This document shows, in pieces, positions 1-8,070 of a DNA stretch of 17,277 nucleotides. Position 1 is the first letter of the stretch. The number at the start of each line of letters is the position of its first letter. The position numbers and the translations under genes are program-made. The stretch comes from Phycisphaerae bacterium (GTDB lineage: Bacteria > Planctomycetota > Phycisphaerae > Tepidisphaerales > Tepidisphaeraceae): the NCBI GenBank assembly GCA_030448225.1, contig JAUJNJ010000095.1:12626-29902 (forward strand), read 5' to 3'. Under the pieces are notes generated by a model. The model was not told where the DNA came from. It was given only the letters and a program-made list of their open reading frames with translations, and ran no database searches.

Positions 1-476
1 ACGCCGACTGCGCGACCTTAGAGCCTGATTCACGCCCGGAGCGGCGACGCGTCCGTCGCCGTTGTGGCCGCACGTCTTGTGCGAGAGATTCGCCGTCGCG
101 CCTAGACTGCGTCGCGACTACACGTCAGGTGAAGCGTCATCCGCCGCTCGTTCCCCGGCACGGAGGATCAACGGCTGCAGTTCCCACTTCTCGCCGATCT
201 GGGACAGCGATGCATCAGGCGCCCGTCTGATGGGACGTGGGCAGCGTGATCCCCTCTCCCCTGCCCTCTCCCCTGCCCTCTCCCCAGCGTACTGGGGAGA
301 GGGAGGACGAGATCAGCAAATCCGCACGCGGCGGACCGTCCGCGCAGCCGGGAATTCGCGGCCCCACCCGCCCATCAGCACACAAAACCCAGCTTAACTA
401 TGCCGGTCACCATCCGTGTCCGCCGCGCCCGTTTCCGGCGCTGCGGCCGGCCGCGCGGGCGCGCATAGAATGCGGC
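1..476. other. gene-free left edge with a hairpin repeat
   Basis: I see no convincing gene here. The open frames are arginine-, serine- and proline-rich and show no family motif. The only clear structure is the 12-base repeat and hairpin at 252-303. A frame open from 237 joins the ligase frame, but its first 80 residues are translated repeat, so I do not take it as the ligase N-terminus. Confidence 0.5.
252..303. repeat. 12-bp tandem repeat ending in a perfect hairpin
   Basis: Two copies of CCCTCTCCCCTG (252-263, 264-275) are followed by a third, CCCTCTCCCCAG (276-287), whose exact reverse complement lies at 292-303. The loop is CGTA, giving a 12-bp perfect stem. Hairpins of this CCCTCTCCCC type are common dispersed intergenic elements in GC-rich bacteria. 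It could also act as a bidirectional terminator, but no U-tract follows. Confidence 0.75.
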
Positions 477-2519
477 GTGCCCGACGACGCCCCCGCGACG
501 CTGCTCGACTTCTGCCGCACGAACGACGCGGCGGCCGCGACAACGAAGAAACTCGAGAAGCAGGCGATCCTCGGCGCGTACCTGCGCGGGCTGACGGACG
601 ACGAGGACCTCCGCCGCGCCGTCCGCTACGCCGCCGGGCGGGCGTTCGCCTCCACCGACGAGCGCGTGCTGAACGTCGGCGGCGCGCTCGTGAGCGAGGT
701 CGTGCTGACCCTGCTCGCGCTCGACCCGGGCGACTACCGCACCCTCGTCATCCGCAGCGGCGAGATCGGCGAAGCGCTCTCCAAAGCGTGGAACCGCCGC
801 CACCCGACGAACAGTTCACCCCCCGCCAACGGGAGCCCGGCGACTCCGTCGCGGGACGCCGCCCCCGCGCACGACGCTCCCTCCCTCACCCTGCGCGACC
901 TTGCCGAAGCATTTGACGAACTCGCGTCGACCGGCGCGTGGGAGCGCAAGGCCGCCGTCGTGCGCGCGCTCTTCGCCCGCTGCGCCGACGGCCGCGAGGC
1001 GGCGTACGTCGCGAAGATCATCTTCGGCGACCTCCGCACCGGCGTGCAGGAGGGCGTGCTGCACCACGCGATCGCCGAGGCGTTCGGCCGCGACGGCAAA
1101 GAGGTGCAGCGCTGCCAACTGCTCCTCGGCGACCTCGGCGAGGTCGCCGTCCTCGCCCGCCGGGGCGCCTGCGCGACGGCCACGTTCCGCCTGTTCCACC
1201 CGATCCAGTTCATGCTCGCCACCCCGCAGGAGACGGCCGACGACGCCGCCGCCACGATGGACGGCAAGCCGTTCTACGCCGAGGACAAGCTCGACGGCAT
1301 CCGCGCGCAGGTGCACAAGTCGGGCGGCGTGGGGGCGGCGGCGAAGGTGGCGATCTACACGCGCACGATGGACCGCACCGACGCCAGCTTCCCCGACGTG
1401 GTGGAAGCCGTGTCGCGCCTGCCGGGCGACTTTCTGCTCGACGGCGAGATCGTGCCGTGGGCGAACGGCGAGGTGCTGCCGTTCGGTCACATCCAGAAGC
1501 GCCTGGGCCGCAAGAAACTCACGCCGAAGATCCTGCGCGAGAACCCGGCCGTCTTCATCGCGTTCGACATCCTCTACCGCGACGGCGTGCTCCTGATGGA
1601 CCTCCCGCTCCGCGAGCGGCGGCAGGTGCTGGAAACCTCGCCGGCGTCCGCCCCGCCGAGGCGGCCGAACCGATCTCCCCCGCCGCGGCCAAGGATGAAG
1701 GCGGAAGGATGAAGGATGAAGAATCGGGCGGCCGCCCCGCGTCAACGTCCGCCGGAGGCGCGCCGCAGCGGCGGGGCATGCGGGGAACGGGGACGATCGC
1801 GCACACGACGCAGCGGGCGACACCGCGCGCGTCGTCGAGTCGGGGCGATCGACTCGGTCGCCTCGCCGGTCACGCCCGACCTGCTCGTGACGCGCGCCAC
1901 GCGGTCGTGGCCAAGCGCCGCCGACATCGACGCCGCGTTCGGCGCGGGCGAAGGGGGCGCGGAACGAGGGCTGATCCTCAAGGACCCCGACTCCCCCTAC
2001 TCGCCCAGCGCCGGGGGGCAGATGTGGCTGAAGATCAAGACGCACCTGCCGACGATCGACTGCGTCGTGACGGCGGCCGAGTACGGGCACGGCAAGCGGC
2101 GAGTCGCCCAGCGACTACACGTTCGCCGTCTGGGACCGCGAGCCGGACGAGCCCGGCGCGCTGCTGGTGAACATCGGCAAGGCCTACAGCGGCGTGACCG
2201 ATGAGGAGATCCGCCAGTTGACGGAACTGTTCCTGAGCATCTCGCTCGCCAGCGACGGCCGCGTGCACGCGGTGGAGCCGCGGGTGGTGCTGGAGATCGC
2301 GTGCGACCAGATCCAGCAGGCCGCCCGCCACGCGAGCGGGTACGCGCGCGGCCCGCGGATCGCCGCGTGCGGTGGGACAAGCGTTCGCCGGACGCCGACC
2401 GCCTGGCGCGGATCACCGAGATCTACAACAGCTTCTCCAACACCGCCCGCTCGACCGCCCCACCCCAACCCGCCCCCGCCGCCCGCGCGGAGCCGACGCT
2501 GTTCGACGCGTTCGGCTGA
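477..2519 (+). CDS. ATP-dependent DNA ligase (frame-disrupted)
   Basis: Seals nicks in duplex DNA through a lysine-AMP intermediate; as an ATP-dependent bacterial ligase it probably serves repair rather than replication. The N-terminal DNA-binding domain covers about residues 1-220 from the GTG at 477. The adenylation domain follows, with motif I EDKLDGIR (active lysine codon 1287-1289), motif III FLLDGEIVPW (about 1431-1460), motif IV FIAFDILY (about 1555-1578), and motif V GLILKDPDSPY with WLKIK (about 1969-2040). An OB-fold tail with GKAYSGVTDEEI ends in TLFDAFG. GTG 477 is chosen because upstream sequence is repeat-derived; no clear ribosome site decides it. The frame changes near 1650, 1735, 1845, 2100 and 2335, and a stretch at about 1650-1850 contains GGATGAAG repeats. 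The family is secure from the motifs; whether the gene is broken or mis-sequenced is open. Confidence 0.88.
1691..1721. repeat. GGATGAAG-type short repeat inside the ligase gene
   Basis: AGGATGAAG occurs three times close together (from 1692, 1706 and 1713), separated by GCGGA and partly overlapping. The same TTCATCCTTC-type repeat is familiar as an intergenic element in planctomycete and other genomes (from memory, not checked). Here it lies between ligase motifs IV and V, in a segment of about 200 bases that reads in three different frames. Confidence 0.5.
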
Positions 2520-2834
<315 letters not shown>

Positions 2835-2907
2835 GGGCGATTAACTCAGCGGCTAGAGTACCTCGTTTACACCGAGGGAGTCGGGGGTTCGAATCCCTCA
2901 TCGCCCA
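2835..2907 (+). tRNA. tRNA-Val (anticodon UAC)
   Basis: A complete 73-base cloverleaf. The acceptor arms GGGCGAT and ATCGCCC pair perfectly. The D stem is ACTC/GAGT, the anticodon stem CCTCG/CGAGG encloses loop TTTACAC with anticodon TAC at 2868-2870, and the T stem GGGGG/CCCTC encloses TTCGAAT. The discriminator is A2907 and CCA is not encoded. The anticodon reads GUA, hence valine. Its 3' end is repeated at 8056-8076, so it appears to be the integration target of the adjoining element, which leaves the tRNA intact. Confidence 0.95.
2887..2907 (+). repeat. attL: tRNA-Val 3' end
   Basis: These 21 bases cover the T-loop, the 3' half of the T-stem, the acceptor 3' strand and the discriminator. 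They match 8056-8076 at 19 positions and the last 15 are identical. Use of the tRNA T-arm and acceptor end as the crossover site is typical of tyrosine integrases. Confidence 0.8.
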
Positions 2908-2984
2908 TCAGACCGCTTGGAACGAGGACGCCCTCAACGGAATCGCGCGGAAAACCGTGGAGTTTCGCGGATATTCCCGAAGAT

Positions 2985-4222
2985 TCACCCAGCGGCGTTT
3001 CCGTCTCGTTCCGCCTCATTCCGACCAACTCCGCCCGTTGGTGCGCGCTTTTTTGCGCCTCTTTTTCGGGCCGCACGATCGCGTTCCACAGCCGATTCGA
3101 GGTAGAGCGGCCGGAGCTGCTGGTAGTGCTGCAAGGCAACAAGCTCGGAGTTGCCGATGATCGCGCAGGCCGGCTTCCAGGTCGAGCCGCTCGATCAGTT
3201 CCGTCTCGGCGTCGACGCATGTTCTGCCAGGGCTTTCCCCACGGAGTAACACCCGCCCGCTTGGCGATCCTGAGGAACTGCGTTCGCAGGTTCGCCCCGG
3301 CGCGCAGCACCGCATTGCTGATCACGAAATCGGTGGGTGCAGGCCCGGTCGCGTAGGCATCGAGCAATGGCTGCCGCAGTTCGTCGAAGATCGGCACATA
3401 GCGGGTCTCTTTGCCTTCGTAAGTGCTCTGTCTTGGAGGCATGGATGAGAATCCGTGCACGCGCAAATTCTACGTGCTGCCAGACGAGTTTCACAACTCG
3501 GACGGAATCCGCAGCCCGCCGTATCGCCCGAGAAGGAGCAGGAGTTTCCAATCTTGCTCGTCGCAGTGCTCGACCAAAGTGTCGACCCACACGGCGTCGA
3601 CGCACACGAGCCGATCGGCATTCCGTTGGTGCCCGCCTTTGATGCCGTCGAACGGGTTCTTCGAGATAAGTTCCTTGCCCTTGGCGGACGCGAAGAACTG
3701 CTTCGCCATCTTGATCCGCCGATTCACCGTCGCGCGGGCCAAGGGCCGCTTGCCGTAAGCGCGGTCGACCTGTTCCAAGTACTCCTTAAACTCGATCGCG
3801 TCGATCGGACCAATCGTCTGCAACATCCGGGACCGGCCGAAGTGGTCGAGCAGGTTGCGCATCGTGTGACCGTAAACGGTCAGAGTGCCACCCTTCACCC
3901 GAGCCTTGTCCTTATAGCTATCGAGGAAGTCACCTAGGCTTTGTGCCGCTCGGCGGGACGCCTGGAGGAGCCCCAGCTTCTGGAACCGCTTCTGCATGGC
4001 CGGTGTCAAGCCGTTCAGCCATTCGCACAAGCTGCCGGTGTGCGCGCGAGCGAGTCGCAGATCGCGGATGACCTCTTCAAGACGTCGCTTGAAGTCTTCT
4101 CCGTCTCGACCCGTCACGCGGCCGAGTCGAAGTCGCTGCCGGCGCCCGCCTTCGACAGGATCAAACTCGATCCGGCGCAGGACACACCCCTTGGTATTTT
4201 GATTCGGGATCAGCGACGCCAT
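2985..4222 (-). CDS. tyrosine recombinase / integrase (frame-disrupted)
   Basis: Site-specific recombinase that would integrate and excise the element at tRNA-Val. The start ATG at 4222 (MASLIPNQNTKG) lies 2 bases past the stop of the upstream excisionase-like gene, implying translational coupling. An N-terminal arm-binding region and a SAM-like core-binding domain (about residues 70-170, with SLGDFLDSYKDKARVKGGTL) precede the catalytic domain. Visible there are box I GRYGGLRIPSEL, the lysine segment SKTEH, WQNMR before ETELIER where the HxxR box falls, and IIGNSELVALQHYQQL with the probable nucleophilic tyrosine. The HxxR histidine is not evident. The frame shifts near 3500, 3420, 3215 and 3160. 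The natural stop is TGA at 2985, 77 bases from the tRNA. About 412 codons, a normal length. Confidence 0.85.
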
Positions 4223-4224
4223 GG

Positions 4225-4401
4225 TTACCGCTCGACTTCCTGTGCCTTCGTACCGCCCGCCGCGAGCCACGCGTACAACTGCGGCCTCAGGTACACGACG
4301 CGTCCTCCCACTCGTGCGAACGGAATCTTGGCTTCTTTTCGCAGCTTTCGAAGGGTTTTGCCGCAGACGCCGATGTACTTCGACGCTCCGTACTCGTCCA
4401 T
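4225..4401 (-). CDS. excisionase-family helix-turn-helix protein
   Basis: A 58-residue protein starting at MDEYGASKYIGV. The pattern of an early Ala-Ser-Lys-Tyr helix, a recognition helix KTLRKLRKEAKIP, then FARVGGRVVYLRPQLYAWL matches the MerR-like excisionase (helix_turn_helix_17) fold, in which the last beta hairpin and helix bind DNA. It probably directs excision or represses the element. The frame is open upstream to 4482, but the start at 4401 fits domain length and has GGTGAGG just upstream. Its stop is 2 bases before the integrase ATG, so the two form an xis-int unit. Confidence 0.75.
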   Translation of the reverse strand: MDEYGASKYIGVCGKTLRKLRKEAKIPFARVGGRVVYLRPQLYAWLAAGGTKAQEVER

Positions 4402-4898
4402 GACCTCACCGCCGTCGCCGGACAGGGAAGAGGTCGCACATTTGTTCTGACGCAACACTATTTCTGACTCCCGGGCTGGCACCTACACGTCCGACCCGGT
4501 TTGAGAATGTAGCGTTGAGATTTCACTTACCCAGTTCTAACTGGTCCGATTCTGAGCCCGACCGTGCGAAGAGGCCAAATGCCACACTCGGTGGGTGCGC
4601 GCCGTGGCGGGAAGCCGTCACGCATCGCCCGGCAGACCGAGCGGGAGAGCGTGCTGCAATCAGGCGAGACAATCTGGTGGAGCGAAATTTCGCAGGGTAT
4701 GTATTGCTCGTCGCTGCGAAGGCAGTCGCACAGCGCGATGCCGAGCCGGACGGCCGGCGGCAATGTTCATTGGCAGTTTCGTTCGGGCCAGCCCTATCGT
4801 CCCCGGTGCGCCGCATGCGTGAGCCGGCCCGATGACGGTCGCCCGCAGGCGCCTGGCATGGACTACCAGCCGCGTTCGAATCGCGGGGGCGATCCTGC
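4402..4898. other. spacer between the two regulators, no confident gene
   Basis: Both strands carry open frames here. A minus-strand frame at 4527-4763 has a fairly ordinary amino-acid composition (SDEQYIPCEISLHQIV). A plus-strand frame from 4564 stays open to 5154 but runs antisense through the helix-turn-helix gene. Neither shows a family motif or a good ribosome site, and I cannot choose between them. The region probably carries the promoter of the xis-int unit. Confidence 0.4.
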
Positions 4899-5090
4899 TC
4901 ATCCCCGCTTTCTGCGCGGACGCCCCGGTTTTCGTTGGCTCCTCGCCAGCGTGATGACATCGGATTCTTCCATCACCCAGGTCTTGCCGACTTTGTTGGC
5001 CTTCAACAAGCCTTGCGTGATCATGGCGGCAACGCGACGCGCGCTTACGCCGAGTTTGCTTGCCGCTTCTGTTGTCCCAATCAATGCCAT
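4899..5090 (-). CDS. small helix-turn-helix regulator
   Basis: A 63-residue protein, MALIGTTEAASKLGVSAR onward. TTEAASKLGVSARRVAAMITQGLL is followed by KANKVGKTWVMEESDVITLA, the arrangement of excisionase/MerR-type DNA-binding domains (helix, turn, recognition helix, then a wing containing Lys-Thr-Trp). A basic tail, RSQRKPGRPRRKRG, would aid DNA binding. The frame is open up to an ATG at 5150, only 19 bases from the divergent gene at 5170. I prefer ATG 5090 because the domain begins there and it leaves room for a shared regulatory region. It probably controls the divergent operon or the xis-int genes. Confidence 0.72.
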   Translation of the reverse strand: MALIGTTEAASKLGVSARRVAAMITQGLLKANKVGKTWVMEESDVITLARSQRKPGRPRRKRG

Positions 5091-5133
5091 CCTTGGCTTG
5101 ATCGGCATCTCCCACCGGGAGACACAATTTCGC

Positions 5134-5163
5134 TTGCAAAAACTATTCATGTAACTGTATAGT
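5134..5163 (+). promoter_or_regulatory. sigma-70-like promoter for the rightward operon
   Basis: TTGCAA at 5134-5139 and TATAGT at 5158-5163 are 18 bases apart, in an AT-rich patch that stands out from its GC-rich surroundings. Transcription would begin at or just before the ATG at 5170, so the message may be leaderless. No Shine-Dalgarno sequence precedes that ATG. Confidence 0.5.
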
Positions 5164-5164
5164 T
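5151..5164. promoter_or_regulatory. candidate operator palindrome
   Basis: TAACT and AGTTA form an inverted repeat around the 4-base centre GTAT (the leading T/A step lies at 5152, so the boundary is accurate to a base or two). It overlaps the -10 hexamer of the rightward promoter and sits upstream of the leftward regulator gene, where an operator for that regulator would be expected. The arms are only 5 bp, so chance is possible. Confidence 0.42.
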
Positions 5165-5169
5165 ATTGC

Positions 5170-5571
5170 ATGTTGGCTTCAACCCCTCCGCGGTCGTTTC
5201 GAGACTGGGTAGCACGGAACGCCCGCCGTCTTTCGTCGCAACCGCTCAAGAACATCGTCGACTTGTACGGCGCTCCCGTAAGCCAAAGCGCCGCCTACCG
5301 CGCATGCCGCTCAGTCGGGCTCAAAGGGCTCCGCTCGAATGCGACCCGCTATGCGAAGTTCTGGTCCGCCGTGAACTGGCGGCTGCCGAACACAGTGCTC
5401 GCGAGCATCTGGGAGGTGGACTACGGCAACCTACGCGCCCGGCGGGAGCGGCTGCGGATCGGTCCGCCGAAGTGGCGCGCCGTGCAGGATGCAAGTGACC
5501 CGGTGTACATGGCAGCGGTTGCCGTCGAGCGGGTGAAGGCCCGCCGATTTCCTCACCCCAAGCCAAACTAA
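5170..5571 (+). CDS. hypothetical DNA-binding protein, first gene of the rightward operon
   Basis: 133 residues, no recognised family. Two segments look like helix-turn-helix units: PLKNIVDLYGAPVSQSAAYRA (about residues 25-45) and LPNTVLASIWEVDYGNLRAR (about 74-93). The second resembles the LARxWGVxxxxVxxRR pattern of small regulators. The protein is arginine-rich and has no signal peptide or membrane segment. It is the first gene after the divergent promoter and its stop lies 11 bases before the next start, so the two are co-transcribed. A role in element regulation or replication is a guess. The first ATG is used because it follows the promoter directly; a later start cannot be excluded. 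Confidence 0.6.
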   Translation: MLASTPPRSFRDWVARNARRLSSQPLKNIVDLYGAPVSQSAAYRACRSVGLKGLRSNATRYAKFWSAVNWRLPNTVLASIWEVDYGNLRARRERLRIGPPKWRAVQDASDPVYMAAVAVERVKARRFPHPKPN

Positions 5572-5582
5572 GGAGTCCCCCC

Positions 5583-5830
5583 ATGGCCATCAGTACTATC
5601 GTGACCGCCCTCATCGTCGAGCAGAATGACGAAGACCGCGTGAACCTGCAGGTGTCGCTCCAACTAGCCGGCGTGCCACACAGCAGCTTTGGCGCAGAGA
5701 TCGACACGCACGCGTACGAGCGGCCGGTCGTCATCGCGTTCGCGGACGCGCTCGGCGTGGACACGGCCGATCGCGACACGCTCGCCCTAGGTAGCCAAGC
5801 ATTTTCCCCCGCGTTCCGCACGATGTCCTG
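5583..5830 (+). pseudogene. hypothetical protein, interrupted by the IS5-like element
   Basis: Starts at ATG 5583 behind a strong ribosome site (AAGGAG, 8 bases upstream). About 68 native residues remain: MAISTIVTALIVEQ, then NLQVSLQLAGVPHSS, HAYERPVVIAFADALGVDTADRDTLAL. After CTAG at 5787-5790 the reading frame enters transposon sequence and becomes arginine-rich. I recognise no family. If the segment between the two CTAG sites were removed, the frame would continue across 6572 and end at 6636, overlapping the start of the next gene, as in a compact operon. No membrane segment or catalytic motif is visible. Confidence 0.5.
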
Positions 5831-6567
5831 CCGTCACGGAGGACGCGATGAAAGGGCGACGCCACGAGCTGACCGACGCGCGGTGGAGAAGGTCAAGGCC
5901 TCTTGCCCGGCAAGGCGGGCGACCCCGGCCGCACGGCGGCGGACAACCGCCTGTTCGTCGACGCGGTCGTGTTCGTGCTGAAGACCGGCATCCCTGGGCG
6001 GACCTGCCCGGGCGTTACGGCAGGCCCGACACGGTCTACAAGCGGTTCGACCGCTGGTGCGCCCGGGGCGTGTGGGAGACGATCGCCCGCGCGCTGGGGG
6101 ACCCGGACCTGGAGGAAGTGCAGCTGGACTCCACGACGGTCAAGGCCCACCCGGCCGCCTCGACCAGGCGGCGGCGGCCGGGCGAAAAAAGGACGCCGAC
6201 GCCCGCCGCTGCCTCGGCCGGGGCCGCGGCGGGCTGGGCACCAAGCTCCACGCCGCCGTCGACCGCCGCGGCCGGCTCGTGAAGCTGCTCCTGACGCCGG
6301 GGCACCGGGGCGACGCCCCGCAGGCCGAGGCGTTGCTGGCCGGGTTCGCACGCGGCACGGTCGGCCACGTGGTCGCCGACGCCGGCTACGACAGCGACGC
6401 GATCCGCGCGCCGGGTGCGGCGGCTGCGGGCCCGGTGCTGCATCAAGCCCAACCCGACGCGGAAGCGGCGCAAGCGTTACGACCGCCGGCGGTACCGGCA
6501 CCGCAACGTGGTCGAGCGGTTCTTCTGCCGGGTCAAGCGGTGCCGCCGGGTGGCGATTTGTCACACT
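5791..6567 (+). mobile_element. IS5-family-like insertion, probably damaged at its right end
   Basis: The segment carries a DDE transposase and lies between two CTAG tetramers (5787-5790 and 6568-6571). CTAG fits the YTAR target duplicated by some IS5-group elements. Against a complete element, I cannot find matching terminal inverted repeats, and the transposase reads out of the right end without its usual C-terminal 20-30 residues. The right boundary may therefore be a deletion rather than a true IS end. Confidence 0.55.
5848..6567 (+). pseudogene. IS5-family transposase (frame-disrupted, C-terminally truncated)
   Basis: Start ATG 5848 has GGAGG about 6 bases upstream. The N-terminal domain reads HELTDARW, then [39 protein letters not shown]. 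The DDE residues are visible as Asp in [12 protein letters not shown], Asp in [14 protein letters not shown] and Glu in [13 protein letters not shown]. The order and spacing are those of the IS5 superfamily. The frame changes near 5890, 5995, 6170 and 6410, and the coding runs out after CRRVA at about 6555, before the usual RYEK..NY..F helix. It cuts and pastes the IS; in its present state it is probably inactive. Confidence 0.8.
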
Positions 6568-6583
6568 CTAGAAGGAGACTGCG

Positions 6584-7242
6584 ATGGGATCAGGAGAAGA
6601 CGACGATGTCATTGCCGGCGAGACGACGTACGGTAACCACTCCGCGGCCGACGTGCCGATGCTGGCGACGCACACGGTCACAGAGCTTGAGCGAAGCGCG
6701 ACCCTTCTGTGCGTCGAGGAGCCCGAGGCCGACCTCCACGCCTGGCTGAACCTCGCGGACGTGCTGACGGCCAGGGCCAAGCAGATACGCCAGGCCGTCG
6801 AACGCGTCGCCATAGAGTGGATCGAGGTGCATGGGCCGCTACGGATGGGCGAGGTGCTGTTCACGATCGTCCACCAGAAGGCTGTGAAGTGCGTGTACCC
6901 CGTCGCCTGCCTGGAGCGGGTAATCGAGTCGTGTGAGGGAGACCTCGAAGCGGCCCTTTCGTACGTTCGGAGCGACCCGTTCAAGTACGGCTCGGTCCGC
7001 GGCCTCCTCGGTGACGGGCTGTTCGAACAGCTGTTCCGCACCGAGCAGAAGGTCAAGCTCGTGGAGGGAAGCCAACGAAGGAGCTGCTGCGGTTGGACAC
7101 CCGCTTCCTGCCGGCCGGCAGGAGGGACTGGGGCTTGGCGAAACGCCGGAAAACGGTTGAAAGCGGCTCCGAATGCTCCGCGGCGGAGGGCTACCTCCGG
7201 CGATCGCCGTGTCCTAAGTCCTTACGTGGTCATATCGAGTAA
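6584..7242 (+). CDS. hypothetical protein of the element, possibly phage-like
   Basis: ATG 6584 follows AAGGAG with a 7-base spacer, a strong ribosome site. The first 165 residues are acidic and well composed: CVEEPEADLHAWLNLADVL, then VERVAIEWIEVHGPLRMGEV, KAVKCVYPVACLERVIESCE, LEAALSYVRSDPFKYGSV, LGDGLFEQLF. A one-base slip near 7070 turns the tail to arginine-rich sequence; read in the next frame it continues as GKPTKELLRLDTRFLPAGRR and stops at 7242. Proteins with a closing EGKPxK..L..D.RFL segment occur, as I remember, in phage-like regions, but I cannot name a family. No membrane segment, nuclease motif or nucleotide-binding motif is visible. It follows the IS and was probably the third gene of the 5170 operon. 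Confidence 0.62.
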
Positions 7243-7882
7243 ACCAGCCGCTACCTCGGCCAATTAAATGAAGGAACCACCCGCACCCCGTCGGAAGGTT
7301 GCCCCCGTCGTTTCCGCCGTCGCCGTACATGCCCGAAGAGGTTCGCAAGATACTGCTACAGCTAGACTTGTTGCCACCCGGTTCTGTTTGCAGAGAGTTG
7401 GAACCTCGCACGTTTGGTCTCTCATCGCCGGGGGAGCCAAATCGGCGCGCGTCACGGCCGATCCGGACATTTTCGACGACCATTTCCGAGAGCCATCAGC
7501 TCGTACTTCCCGACGGCCCCTCTTTCGCCAGCTGGCGTCCACGGCAGACGATGCCGATTCGAATGCTCTCGCCGGGATTCGGCTCTTGGCAGAATTGATT
7601 GGGTAGCGGCTTGGATACGGGCCCTCTCCACCGCCCGTTGGCGTCTACTGTCCTGGAATCGTCCGAAAAGCGGGCCTAAGCGGAATCGCGCGCATTACAA
7701 CGTAACCAATTGACTGGCCATAAGGCTCTGGCGGCAAGCGGATTCCGGGCCGAAACGCCAGTTGCAGCGAACGAAATATAGCCCACGACAGGATTCTCAA
7801 GCTCTTGGTCATTGGCGTTCATTGTCGATCTATAGCGATCGACCGAAATCGTTCCGCTCGTCAGTCCGTATCGAGGACTGCC
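7243..7882. other. about 640 bases with no confident gene
   Basis: A plus-strand frame from 7329 to 7598 begins reasonably (MPEEVRKILLQLDLLPPGS) but has no ribosome site and becomes serine- and proline-rich. Two overlapping frames cover the same bases. From 7600 to 7880 I see no coding signal on either strand. The local composition is less GC-rich than the flanks, which fits foreign DNA. Confidence 0.4.
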
Positions 7883-8070
7883 TCAATCATCTTCCGGGCG
7901 TTCCTCGGTCAATTGCTCCCACTTCCAGAGCAGTTTCCGTAGACGAGCGTCATCGGGAACAGGTTAAGGGCCTCGCCCACCTCCGCGGACAGTTGTGTGC
8001 CGCTTTTTGCCCTTACTTCCAGAACCCGCCGACTTTCCCGTAGCCTTCGCAGGTAGTTTGCATCCCTCAT
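7883..8070 (-). CDS. small hypothetical protein at attR (one frameshift)
   Basis: Two frames join into one coherent protein of about 63 residues. From ATG 8070 it reads MRDANYLRRLRESRRVLEVR, then AKSGTQLSAEVGEALNLFP. A one-base slip at about 7950 moves it to DDARLRKLLWKWEQLTEERP and EDD, then TGA at 7883. The composition (alternating charged and hydrophobic residues, Lys-Trp-Glu) is far more protein-like than the antisense frames. It is probably a helical, charged cytosolic protein; I do not recognise a family. Its start codon lies within the attR core, so its 5' leader depends on whether the element is integrated or circular. Confidence 0.5.

Noticed and set aside
816..2090. 424-residue minus-strand open frame
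   Set aside because: Antisense shadow of the ligase: no motif, very high Arg/Ala/Val content, while the plus strand shows all ligase motifs.
2867..2985. Integrase-frame tail ending GDEGFEPPTPSV
   Set aside because: This tail is the antisense translation of the tRNA 3' half, a common annotation artefact. The catalytic-tyrosine frame stops earlier, at 2985.
4899..5150. Longer start at 5150 for the helix-turn-helix gene
   Set aside because: It would leave 19 bases to the divergent gene and put the promoter inside the coding region, and the extra residues are not part of the domain.
4564..5154. 196-residue plus-strand open frame
   Set aside because: Its second half is antisense to the helix-turn-helix gene and no family is visible. 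The first half could be coding but cannot be supported.
5893..6564. 223-residue minus-strand open frame over the transposase
   Set aside because: Antisense shadow; the DDE motifs lie on the plus strand.
7762..8043. Plus-strand open frame of 93 residues
   Set aside because: Overlaps the minus-strand small gene, which has the better composition, and it lacks a ribosome site.
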